Shown: positions 34,884 through 42,045 of the stretch, piece after piece
How positions within the stretch are numbered: the first letter of the stretch is position 1
How the letters are laid out: each line of letters starts with the position of its first letter
From: Bacteroidales bacterium UBA3844
Lineage (GTDB): Bacteria > Bacteroidota > Bacteroidia > Bacteroidales > Paludibacteraceae
Assembly: GCA_002392915.1 (NCBI GenBank)
Contig: DGHQ01000007.1
Span: 1 to 42,045 of the forward strand
Direction of reading: 5' to 3'
DNA length: 42,045 bases
Notes under the pieces: generated by a model
Told to the model about the DNA's origin: nothing
What the model saw: only the letters and a program-made list of their open reading frames with translations
Database searches by the model: none
Made by a program: the position numbers and the translations under genes

Positions 34884-35618
34884 TTATTCATTATTTAGCG
34901 GATTCATTTTTTTCTTGAATGTATGCTTCACACCAAATTGAGCTATGCCTTGATGCCCGAATCCGTATTCCATGAATCCACATATGTTTTTGTTCCCGAT
35001 CTCAAGACAGACAGGTGAAACTTGACCACTGAAATGTTGGTTCTTGAATCTGGTTCCTCTTGTTTCTTCGTCGGCATTTTCTCTTTTTATTTTAGAAAAA
35101 CTTATACCTGCTGCTAGCTTTCCATACATCGAAACATGCTCTTTCTTGAAATAATATAATGTGGCCTCTGGCATGGCATAAAAAAATCGTCTGTCGAGTT
35201 TCCCAGATTTTTTTGTTATGTCATAGTTATCATAGATTTCATATGGGGTTATTTTTTCTCCTGTATACGTATATACATTAATGTCAAGATCCATCTTTTG
35301 ATGCTCGTAACCGACACATAATCCAATGCCAAAATGTTTGCCTAGTGTGCATTCATAGTGAAGATTGGCTGTGATGGGTAATGACTGTAGGTCTCTCCAC
35401 GCATATTCGTATGTTGAATATCCTATGATTTTGTTTCCTCCAAAATATGGTGGAGCCAATTCTACATCTGCGTGTTCATCACATATTTCATTTATATATA
35501 TATAGCTTAAAACTCCAGCTCCAATTGAGATTCGATGCTCCGGTTTGGCGTGACAAATTGATGATGTTCCTAATAATAGGAGTGAACTGAAAACAGTTTT
35601 TAGAATTGCATTTTTCAT
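34884..35618 (-). CDS. Outer-membrane beta-barrel-like protein
   Basis: A 244-residue protein starting MKNAILKTVFSSLLLLGTSSICHA|KP, a clear signal peptide. Further in-frame ATGs at 35630 and 35699 are less likely: 35699 is upstream of the predicted transcription start. The mature part has alternating strands with aromatic ends (HRISIGAGVLSYIYI, HFGIGLCVGYEH, FYAMPEATLYYF, VSMYGKLAAGISFSKI, ICGFMEYGFGHQGIAQFGVKHTF), as in 8-stranded outer-membrane barrels. The specific family and role are unknown. It lies downstream of the GH43 gene but behind a terminator and its own promoter, so it is probably a separate unit. Confidence 0.72.
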   Translation of the reverse strand: MKNAILKTVFSSLLLLGTSSICHAKPEHRISIGAGVLSYIYINEICDEHADVELAPPYFGGNKIIGYSTYEYAWRDLQSLPITANLHYECTLGKHFGIGLCVGYEHQKMDLDINVYTYTGEKITPYEIYDNYDITKKSGKLDRRFFYAMPEATLYYFKKEHVSMYGKLAAGISFSKIKRENADEETRGTRFKNQHFSGQVSPVCLEIGNKNICGFMEYGFGHQGIAQFGVKHTFKKKMNPLNNE

Positions 35619-35641
35619 TACATTAATCATTAAAATCCTTA

Positions 35642-35649
35642 CAAAGATA
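35642..35649 (-). promoter_or_regulatory. -7 box of the outer-membrane-protein gene
   Basis: TATCTTTG on the minus strand (35649-35642) matches TAnnTTTG, predicting a start at about 35635 and a 17-nt leader to the ATG at 35618. No convincing -33 box was found. Confidence 0.4.
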
Positions 35650-35731
35650 ACAAAACTGTTTAAGCTTATTTTAAAAAATACTATAATATTTTCAAGCAAC
35701 TAAAGATTTTCATATTATGTCTGATATTTAA

Positions 35732-35768
35732 GAAAATATTGATAGTTTGCCACAACGGACAAACTATC
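35732..35768 (-). terminator. Probable terminator of the GH43 gene
   Basis: GATAGTTTG (35741-35749) pairs with CAAACTATC (35760-35768). On the minus strand the stem is followed by AATATTTTCTT, a moderate U-rich tail. It lies 60 bases after the GH43 stop. Confidence 0.55.
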
Positions 35769-35827
35769 CTTCCTGAAACTAATTAAATAATGTCAATTCG
35801 ATTAGGAGAAAAATGAGGATTGTTAAA

Positions 35828-38716
35828 TTATCTCCTTATTATCCTCTCCGCTTTCCCATTAGCCACCACGACATACACTCCGTTTGGCAGATTGCTCATG
35901 TCAAATTCTACAGTTCCGTTTACGGCTTTCTTTTTGGCGATTTTTTTTCCATCCGATGCGTGTAGTGTGGCAATTCCGTCTTCTTTATTCAACACCACCT
36001 TGACAATGCTGCCTGTGATAGTAGGGTATACAATAGTTCTCTCGTCTTTTACGGTTTCCACCGAGGTCGGATCCTCGATGATTCCTGTCTCCTCCGTCTT
36101 CAGATCCATTATTTCAAGCAGGTCGATCTGCGACGCTTCTTCTGTCAAACTAAGTTGGATGCTTTGTGCTGTTATGCCATCTTGCGTCACAACCATTTTG
36201 CCGGAAAGTCCGTCGTATGATTGAATATCGCATGTGTAGGTTATTGTTGAACCTACACGTTCTATGTCAATGTCTACTTTGGCTTGCTTGAGCATCTTTA
36301 TGAATGTCTCCCAATCATCACCCCACGAAGTGTCGAATGTGAAGGAGCCTTCGCTGTCTAGCTGGTATGCGTCGGCACGGATGAATCCCGTCTTTCCATT
36401 GATCGTGTTTTTGATGATGAAGTTGTTCCAATTTTTTGTCTCGTTTGTCGAATGGAAATTGTTGAATGAGTAGCGAGTGTGGAAATCCCCGTCAAAACTT
36501 TTTGATGCTCCGCTTTTTGTGTTGAACGCATCTTTATATGCTCCATAGTTTGTGACGTTTCCGATTATTTCTCTCTCTTTCAGACTTGCCACAGTCATCT
36601 TCTTCACATCCAAATATGTGCTCTCTCCACCAAGATAGATGGTCAGTGCTCCCTTTGGTGAACTTTTTGACAACACTCCGTAAATATCTTTTCCATCCAC
36701 AGATGCAGACACGTGTATGGATGCTCCCTGTCGGATAATCTTCACGTCGACATCTTTATCATCAAACTCTTTCCAAGTCTTAGGGTTCGAATATGTCACA
36801 GTTGAGCCGGTGAAAGTCTCCACGCTATAACCGTCGGCTCTCAAAGCCCAGAAATTATCAGAACTTTCTTCGAATCTCAAAGCCCAGTTGTCCCAATTAT
36901 TGGCTCCTTTATTATGGTTGTGGAATGAGAATGTTATTTCAAAATCGCCTGCCGGAGCGTCCACTTTCAAGAATTTGCTTGTCTCGTTCCATGCCAATGT
37001 CTGATCTTTGTCGCCTACGCGGAAAAATGGCTTGAAAACGGTTTCTGTCCCATCTTTTGATTGAGGAAGACGGTATGCCCAGATGCAAAGTTCGTTGGCT
37101 GGATTCATTGCAGTCAGACAGAGTGTTTTTCTTCCGTTATCCTCCATTCTTTGGTCGATAAGAGTGCCGTTGAATGTGCCGACGGAAGTTTTTAGTGTGA
37201 TGAATTGTTTCCCATTTGCGTAGTCGTAGTTCCACGTGCCGGAATAATCTGCAGAGATAGAGTGGTCGGCGTTCAGACGCATTGTGCCTGGTTTGTTGCA
37301 GGCAAGTTTCGCATAGTCGACGGCGGAGTGGGTGAGCACTGCGTATTCACCCATGATATCCTGTTCTCTATATACAGTGTCTTTGTTTGTGTATTCGCCA
37401 AGACGAGTCTCGAATGGAGCGACGAGTGGCCAGCCGTCGGATGCGAACACCATCGGGTGGCTTTCAACGTGGTGCCAGCCATATCCGTTGTCTGTGTTGT
37501 CTTTCACATGGTAGATGATGTAGCATTTTCCGTCTTCATCCATCAGTGCGGAGTTGTGGCCTTGGGCAGTCTGTCCGCCTCCCACCTGATTGTAGTCTGT
37601 GATGTTTTTGTCGTTGGTCCACCAGCCCCAAGAGTAGTTTTGCATCAGCGACACTCCACAAGATACATCATTGCCATAATTGGGATAGATTGCTTTGTGG
37701 AACACCGCGTCGTCGCCTGTGACATCCTTGTATGGACCTGTGATTTTGTCACTTCTGAACAGACGCATGTTGTAACCTCCTTCTGGGGAGTAGAACCCGT
37801 ACGACATGAAAAGATAGTAGAATCCATTGCCGTCGCCATCTTTCATATATTCGATATACGGACCTTCTCCGCTGACGTAGTATCCGCCGGCGATGTGAAC
37901 ACCCATATATTCGTCGTAGCGGAGACGTGAGCCTTCCCACACCGCACCGTCTACGGGATTATATCCAAAAATATAAGAGTAGTCGCGCAGACCTGTTTTA
38001 TTGTCAAGTTTAATCACGAAGATTCCGCCGCTCCATGATCCATAGATCAACCATAATTGTCCGTTTTCATCGTAGATTACGTTGGGGTCGATGCAGCTTG
38101 ATCCGTACATTCCTCCCCATCCTCCGTCAGTATAATATCTGTTTGGAATTGAGTTTTGTCCTGTCACCTTTTTGAAATCATTGTTTCCTGCTCCGCTTGA
38201 CTTGCTGTCCATTCCGCCGAACACAACTGAGCCTACTCTTTGGTATGGACCTTCAATTTTGTCGCTGGCAAGCATACAGATGCTGCTCATCCAGTCGTCG
38301 CCATTGACGGAGTAGTACATGCACCATTTTTTCATCTCTTTGTTCCAGATGATGTCGGCAGCCCAAAGATTCTCTTTCAGTTTGGCTTGGTTGTTGCCCC
38401 ATCCCGACCATACGGCATTTTCTCCAAACACTGAGCAAAGATCTGTTGTGACTTTTCCGTTTATGGCGAAAGAGGGAGTGAACGAAGCCCAATCGAGCAT
38501 GTCTTTAGAATATGCCGCGCCAAGCTGCGTCCCCATGACGTAGTAGTATTTTGTGCGGTCGTTATTTGCACTCTGCTCGGGGTAGCTGTTGCCTTGTGCG
38601 TCTTTATAGACAACGACGATGGAAGGGTCGTGCACAGGCACCTGTCCGGCCCAAATCTTGTTTACAACCAGCGCTGCAAGCAACACTACGATCAAAATCT
38701 TGATGAAATCTTTCAT
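35828..38716 (-). CDS. Secreted GH43 arabinan-degrading glycoside hydrolase with T9SS sorting domain
   Basis: A 962-residue secreted enzyme, probably an endo- or exo-acting alpha-L-arabinanase on pectic arabinan. The start MKDFIKILIVVLLAALVVNKIWAG is a signal peptide. The frame is open 26 codons further, but that would overlap the DUF4230 gene. The five-bladed GH43 propeller (about 25-430) shows the catalytic base D30 in VHDPS, the pKa-modulating Asp in SCIDPNVIYD and the acid Glu in SGEGPYIEY. A GH43_C-type beta-domain (about 440-545) follows, then two related beta-sandwich units (about 550-700 and 715-870) sharing W(D/N)N(W/F)-I/L-RADxY motifs. A T9SS C-terminal domain (about 885-962; VYPTITGS, LPNGVYVVVANGKAERIIRR) ends the protein. 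The exact substrate is inferred from the family. Confidence 0.88.
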   Translation of the reverse strand: MKDFIKILIVVLLAALVVNKIWAGQVPVHDPSIVVVYKDAQGNSYPEQSANNDRTKYYYVMGTQLGAAYSKDMLDWASFTPSFAINGKVTTDLCSVFGENAVWSGWGNNQAKLKENLWAADIIWNKEMKKWCMYYSVNGDDWMSSICMLASDKIEGPYQRVGSVVFGGMDSKSSGAGNNDFKKVTGQNSIPNRYYTDGGWGGMYGSSCIDPNVIYDENGQLWLIYGSWSGGIFVIKLDNKTGLRDYSYIFGYNPVDGAVWEGSRLRYDEYMGVHIAGGYYVSGEGPYIEYMKDGDGNGFYYLFMSYGFYSPEGGYNMRLFRSDKITGPYKDVTGDDAVFHKAIYPNYGNDVSCGVSLMQNYSWGWWTNDKNITDYNQVGGGQTAQGHNSALMDEDGKCYIIYHVKDNTDNGYGWHHVESHPMVFASDGWPLVAPFETRLGEYTNKDTVYREQDIMGEYAVLTHSAVDYAKLACNKPGTMRLNADHSISADYSGTWNYDYANGKQFITLKTSVGTFNGTLIDQRMEDNGRKTLCLTAMNPANELCIWAYRLPQSKDGTETVFKPFFRVGDKDQTLAWNETSKFLKVDAPAGDFEITFSFHNHNKGANNWDNWALRFEESSDNFWALRADGYSVETFTGSTVTYSNPKTWKEFDDKDVDVKIIRQGASIHVSASVDGKDIYGVLSKSSPKGALTIYLGGESTYLDVKKMTVASLKEREIIGNVTNYGAYKDAFNTKSGASKSFDGDFHTRYSFNNFHSTNETKNWNNFIIKNTINGKTGFIRADAYQLDSEGSFTFDTSWGDDWETFIKMLKQAKVDIDIERVGSTITYTCDIQSYDGLSGKMVVTQDGITAQSIQLSLTEEASQIDLLEIMDLKTEETGIIEDPTSVETVKDERTIVYPTITGSIVKVVLNKEDGIATLHASDGKKIAKKKAVNGTVEFDMSNLPNGVYVVVANGKAERIIRR

Positions 38717-38777
38717 GATGCAATTCCTTTTTATGTAGGGCGGAACATAAGGATAGGCGTCGGTCGTAATCCTGATG

Positions 38778-39347
38778 TCAGTCCATAAAAACAATGTTTT
38801 TTATTCCTAACTGTTGCAGAAATATAGTGATCTGCTCTTTTGCGTTTTCTTGGGCAGTCTCCTTATATCTCATCTTCTCACTTTTTTCCAACATCCGCTT
38901 AATGGCTCTCTCTCTCATGTCACGACGGTCGTCGGATGTGAAAGAACCTGATGCAAAAACGGTTGTGGTGGCGGCTTCATCGAGGAAATAGTCATCAAGC
39001 AGTGACACTTCAGGAAGGCGTGCATACACGGTGTCTCCGCTTTGTGTGAACCAATCGCTTTCGGCTTTGCTGCAATCAATTCCGTATCTCAGAGTGCCGT
39101 GGTAGATCGCAGACAATTTGTCTTTGAACAAAACTCCTTTTGTGGTGTCGACTAATTCCTCTATCTTGATTGAAAGAAATTCCCACTTGCCTATTTTTTT
39201 CACCTCTGTGACTATGTTAGGCGTGGATTTGATTTCCTCGTTTCTTTCAATTTCAATTCCTTCTTGAGCGCAGCGTCTCAATGCAAACAGATATGTGATG
39301 GCTGCGATCAGAACAGTGGCGATCAAAAGCTTGTTGAACTTTTTCAT
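38778..39347 (-). CDS. DUF4230-type membrane-anchored protein
   Basis: A 189-residue protein with one N-terminal hydrophobic helix (about residues 7-24; the RRCAQ that follows makes it an anchor or uncleaved signal), the rest periplasmic or extracytoplasmic. The KKIGKWEFLSIKIEELVDT segment, then AIYHGTLRYGIDCSK and YARLPEVSLLDDYFLDE, fit the DUF4230 family, of unknown function. The C-terminal half is a charged amphipathic helix (RRDMRERAIKRMLEKSEKMRYKETAQENAKEQITIFLQQLG). It has its own promoter and lies between two polysaccharide-degrading enzymes, 61 bases before the GH43 start, so co-transcription with GH43 is possible; a functional link is not shown. Confidence 0.75.
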   Translation of the reverse strand: MKKFNKLLIATVLIAAITYLFALRRCAQEGIEIERNEEIKSTPNIVTEVKKIGKWEFLSIKIEELVDTTKGVLFKDKLSAIYHGTLRYGIDCSKAESDWFTQSGDTVYARLPEVSLLDDYFLDEAATTTVFASGSFTSDDRRDMRERAIKRMLEKSEKMRYKETAQENAKEQITIFLQQLGIKNIVFMD

Positions 39348-39375
39348 TTGCTCAATTATTTTGGTTATTCAGACA

Positions 39376-39410
39376 CAAAAATAATCAAATTGAAAGAAAA
39401 AGCGGGCAAA
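39376..39410 (-). promoter_or_regulatory. Promoter of the DUF4230-GH43 unit
   Basis: The -7 box TATTTTTG is on the minus strand at 39383-39376. TTTG (39410-39407) lies 23 bp upstream, slightly far for a -33 box, and falls inside the pectate lyase terminator stem. The predicted leader is about 22 nt. Confidence 0.42.
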
Positions 39411-39430
39411 TAGTCTGTTTCTATTTGCCC
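39395..39430 (-). terminator. Terminator of the pectate lyase gene
   Basis: GGGCAAATAG (39404-39413) pairs with CTATTTGCCC (39421-39430) around TCTGTTT. On the minus strand it is followed by GCTTTTTCTTTCA. Confidence 0.85.
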
Positions 39431-39439
39431 TTTACAAAT

Positions 39440-41359
39440 TTATCTTTTAATCATCCTTTTTGCTATCACATTGTCGGAAGTCGTGATTCTGACAATGTAT
39501 ATGCCTTTATCAAGTGTTGAGCAGTCGACGCTGATGTGTCCTGACTTATGCTCAAAGCTTTTTTCGATCTGTCCTGTCAGAGTTATGATTTCAATCTTCG
39601 ATGCGGATTCGTTGTCGAGCCAGATGTTTAATAGGTTGTCGACTATAGTCTGCATCATTATAGCGTTATTGTTCATGTCTTTAACAGAAGTAGGATCGTT
39701 GACGACGATGATTTTGCCATTTATTGAAGCTTCTGAGAGTCCACCTATAGTTTTTGCGCTCCATGAATATTCTCCACGTTCAGTAGGAATTCCGCTAACA
39801 AACATAGTGTCGTTGCTGATGTTTGTCTCAATTCCGTTTGGTAATCCCTGAATCTCCACATTTTGACAGTTGCTGAAAGCAATGTAGAATGGTGTGATCG
39901 CGTCGCCAAATATGATTGAGTCCTGCAACAATGCGTTTCTATCGCTGATTGCCAAAGACGCGTCGCCTGTGAATCCATTCTTAGTCACAGTGATGCAACC
40001 GCTCTTTTGTGCATTATTCTCAGCTCCTACAGTTGTAACTGTAAAGTCGAAATTTCCGAATTCTGACGGTGTTCCGCTAATATTGACCTTCTTTGAATTT
40101 TTGTCGATGTATACGTTGATTCCGTTTGGCAAACCTTTCACTTCTATGTCGTCAGCGTCAGTCCAAGTGTAGCCGAAGTCGGTGATAGGCTGTCCTAATT
40201 CGATAGTCTGCTTGCTGGATCCGGAACCAGTCTTGGTAATCACAGGATCGTTTACAACAGGATTTGAGTCACCCGGATCGATTTGAGAGCCTCCACAGAT
40301 GCTGCCTACAACACCTTTGCCTTCCATAACGTTAAGTGTGGCACCCGCGCCGTTGCAAGCAGTAAGCACCGTCTGCACTTGATTGGCTGCGATCTTCTTC
40401 CAATTGTTGGCGTATGCGTTTGAAGGGTTGAAAGAACAGTTTCTCAAAGATGTTGAGCCGGATATGTTTTGAGTGTAGCAGTCCACCATCACAGCTCCTG
40501 ATTTTTTCGATTTGTCGTAGTCGGCAATCGGATTTTTAACTTTGATGAACGCGCACTTTTCAATATAGCACTGAGCCTCCTGTCCGGCGCCAACACAATA
40601 GTTTGCTACAGAGCTGTTCCATAGGCAGTTGACAAGGTGGATTTGTCCGAATCTCACGCGAGGCATACGTTCGCGGCATCCTTCTCCCCACCAGCAGCAT
40701 ACAAAAGTGGTGCGGAGTTTTCCACGGTCGTTGGTATAAGTGTCGCTTGATCCCCAAAGGTTAGTGTAACGGTGATCGTTCGAACCGCCGGAACCGCCAG
40801 ACATAGGTGACTTCAAATAGTGGAATTTGCACCATGAGACGCAGATGTTGTCGGATTGTTTCTTGCAGTCAAAATTGCCGTCGACACCATCTTGGAAATC
40901 GCAATGGTCGACCCACATATTCTTACAGTTTTCAAGACAAAGGTTGTCGTTTCCATCGCAGTCGTAGGCACCGGCACTTTTGAAAGTGACGTTGCGCATG
41001 ATGATATTGGAGCAGTTTTTGAAATAAAGAATACCTGTTGAGCTTGCGGTAGTGCGTTGCTCGCTGTAGAGGTAAGAGCCAGGCAATCCTAAGATAGTTT
41101 TGTCTGATTGGCTGCTGACTGTGAACATCGAAGAGAACTTGATTGCTCCTTTAATATATATTATTTTTTTGCCGCTCGATTTCAATGCAGACTGAAGGTC
41201 GCTCAAAGTAGACACAGTCACGCTTGAGCCTCCAGCTCCACCAGTGGTGTTGGCTCCGAACCCGAGTGGCGCATTGGCGTCGTACTCAGACAATTGGGCA
41301 TTTGCGGCAAGTGCCGAGACCCAAAATAAAACAGTGAATAATAAAGTTTTTAGTTTCAT
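39440..41359 (-). CDS. Secreted PL1 pectate lyase with Ig-like repeats and T9SS sorting domain
   Basis: A 639-residue secreted pectate lyase that cleaves polygalacturonate by beta-elimination, normally Ca2+-dependent. The start MKLKTLLFTVLFWVSALAANAQ is a signal peptide. An upstream in-frame ATG at 41494 would add 45 residues without signal character. The right-handed beta-helix (about 25-350) carries NIIMRNVTF, WVDHCDF (about 145), the DG-DGNFD Ca2+ region and CRERMPRVRFGQIHLVNCLW with the catalytic Arg. Two Ig-like units (about 380-475 and 485-560), each with LPNGI and SG(T/I)P motifs, resemble He_PIG/cadherin-like domains. The C-terminal sorting domain (about 565-639) ends with DKGIYIVRITTSDNVIAKRMIKR. 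No strong promoter box was found; a GAATTTTG (41413-41406) is one base off the consensus. Confidence 0.9.
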   Translation of the reverse strand: MKLKTLLFTVLFWVSALAANAQLSEYDANAPLGFGANTTGGAGGSSVTVSTLSDLQSALKSSGKKIIYIKGAIKFSSMFTVSSQSDKTILGLPGSYLYSEQRTTASSTGILYFKNCSNIIMRNVTFKSAGAYDCDGNDNLCLENCKNMWVDHCDFQDGVDGNFDCKKQSDNICVSWCKFHYLKSPMSGGSGGSNDHRYTNLWGSSDTYTNDRGKLRTTFVCCWWGEGCRERMPRVRFGQIHLVNCLWNSSVANYCVGAGQEAQCYIEKCAFIKVKNPIADYDKSKKSGAVMVDCYTQNISGSTSLRNCSFNPSNAYANNWKKIAANQVQTVLTACNGAGATLNVMEGKGVVGSICGGSQIDPGDSNPVVNDPVITKTGSGSSKQTIELGQPITDFGYTWTDADDIEVKGLPNGINVYIDKNSKKVNISGTPSEFGNFDFTVTTVGAENNAQKSGCITVTKNGFTGDASLAISDRNALLQDSIIFGDAITPFYIAFSNCQNVEIQGLPNGIETNISNDTMFVSGIPTERGEYSWSAKTIGGLSEASINGKIIVVNDPTSVKDMNNNAIMMQTIVDNLLNIWLDNESASKIEIITLTGQIEKSFEHKSGHISVDCSTLDKGIYIVRITTSDNVIAKRMIKR

Positions 41360-41938
41360 ATCAATGTGTGTTAAAGTTGATAATGTGTTTTGATTTCGTA
41401 CAATGCAAAATTCGCTATTTTGCCCGAAACCACGATGAATTTGTGTACATTGATAGAGTGATATTAGTATAGGGTAGAGGGGGAAATGTAACAAAAATGG
41501 GAGTTTTAAGTTTCAAGATTCTTCACAACGAGTTGTTGACATGGATTCTTCGAATAAAACGGATAAAATAGACAATCTGATCCAAGACTGTAGGGGGATA
41601 GTTCTCAAACCTAAACCTGTCCGATTATTCCATCAACATTTTCATGCCTGTAAGGCAATACCGAGTGAAAACGAGCGTAACTGGGCACGAAGTGTCCAGA
41701 GAATGCAAGCGAGAGAAGCTCTGCCTGTATGGCAGTACTTTATGGTATTGTCTTTCAGACAAAGTTTTTTTGCACATATCGTGATCCACGTGACTTTGTC
41801 ACGTGTTACTCTTGCTTTGCTCGGTAGCGTCTTTCAGACGGAGAGATTCGTAGAGAGCATTTCAAAACCATCCATATATTTTAACCTCTATTGCGATTGT
41901 CTTGCCTTACTTCTCAAGGATGAAATCAATCTCATTTT
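41360..41938. other. Intergenic region without a convincing gene
   Basis: About 580 bases. Inverted repeats seen are GCAAAAT/ATTTTGC (41405-41411 with 41417-41423), close to the expected pectate lyase promoter, and a perfect 8-bp CACGTGAC/GTCACGTG (41787-41805). Small hairpins CTGCC/GGCAG (41721-41735) and TTGTCT/AGACAA with a following T run (41748-41771) also occur. The 137-codon plus-strand reading frame at 41541-41954 has no recognisable domain and runs into the terminal repeat, so I do not call it a gene. Confidence 0.6.
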
Positions 41939-42045
41939 ACTCAAAAGTGGATGAAATTTTACTCAAAAGTGAATGTAATTTTACTCAAAAGTGGATGAAA
42001 TTTTACTCAAAAGTGAATGTAATTTTACTCAAAGGTGAATGAAAT
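41939..42045. repeat. 22-bp tandem repeat array, cut by the window end
   Basis: Units start at 41939, 41961, 41983, 42005 and 42027 (the last is incomplete). The unit is ACTCAAAAGTG, then GATGAAATTTT or AATGTAATTTT. The two versions alternate A-B-A-B, so the higher-order period is 44 bp; the last unit has CAAAGGTG. A diverged copy may precede at about 41912-41938. There are no spacers, so it is not CRISPR. It continues past the window. Confidence 0.9.

Noticed and set aside
37205..37930. 241-codon plus-strand frame opposite the GH43 gene
   Set aside because: It is antisense to the catalytic propeller. It is Val/Cys-rich without domain character.
38717..38794. Upstream ATG (38794) for the GH43 gene
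   Set aside because: It would overlap the DUF4230 gene and place 26 polar residues before a clear signal peptide.
41541..41954. 137-codon plus-strand reading frame in the last intergenic region
   Set aside because: It has no recognisable domain, contains several hairpins, and its end runs into the 22-bp repeats. Composition is unlike the neighbouring genes.
41939..42045. Possible CRISPR array at the window end
   Set aside because: The period is 22 bp with no unique spacers; it is a simple tandem array.
1..42045. tRNA, rRNA, riboswitch or insertion sequence
   Set aside because: No cloverleaf, rRNA segment, known riboswitch core or transposase was recognised by reading. A covariance-model search could still find small RNAs.

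Overview
The window reads as a chromosomal segment of an anaerobic, saccharolytic member of the Bacteroidales, most like Prevotella and relatives that carry a type IX secretion system (T9SS). Four things support this. (1) The F-type ATP synthase genes lie in the Bacteroidetes order atpD-atpC-(membrane protein)-atpB-E-F-H-A-G, with a long, signal-peptide-bearing subunit a and a short epsilon. (2) Most intergenic gaps carry the Bacteroidetes -7 box TAnnTTTG rather than a sigma70 TATAAT box, and strong Shine-Dalgarno sites are absent. (3) Three large secreted proteins end in T9SS-type C-terminal sorting domains. (4) ATP-dependent PEP carboxykinase and a Na+-pumping oxaloacetate decarboxylase form part of a C4 fermentation scheme. 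Species cannot be fixed from this sequence alone.

Layout: 1-982 is the 3' part of pckA with its terminator. 1287-9408 holds a 2292-residue repeat-rich T9SS surface protein and a beta-barrel outer-membrane protein just downstream. 9462-12680 carries an unknown small gene, then serB, truA and a PAP2 phosphatase. 12902-16359 is oadGAB. 16451-17879 is a tandem repeat followed by an AAA/DUF4143 ATPase. 17958-18668 (minus) is a Crp/Fnr regulator, divergent from ugd (18963-20309). 20386-22713 is an SDR plus AMP-dependent ligase pair. 22727-23758 (minus) is a secreted YD-repeat protein. 23868-27008 (minus) is a Dabb-dsbD-nitroreductase operon. 27262-34532 (minus) is the complete atp operon. 34884-41359 (minus) holds an outer-membrane protein, a GH43 arabinanase, a DUF4230 lipid- or membrane-anchored protein and a PL1 pectate lyase. 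The last 690 bases have no convincing gene and end in a 22-bp tandem repeat cut by the window edge.

How the genes work together: secreted GH43 and PL1 enzymes point to pectin use (arabinan side chains and polygalacturonate). PckA and OadGAB act at the PEP/oxaloacetate/pyruvate node, OadGAB storing decarboxylation energy as a Na+ gradient, while the ATP synthase c subunit looks H+-type. The most unusual items are the giant three-module GLUG/14xCDS surface protein with its barrel neighbour, the tandem repeats at the DUF4143 ATPase and at the window end, the alternative hairpins in the ugd leader, and a recurring AGACG-cored hairpin used as terminator.
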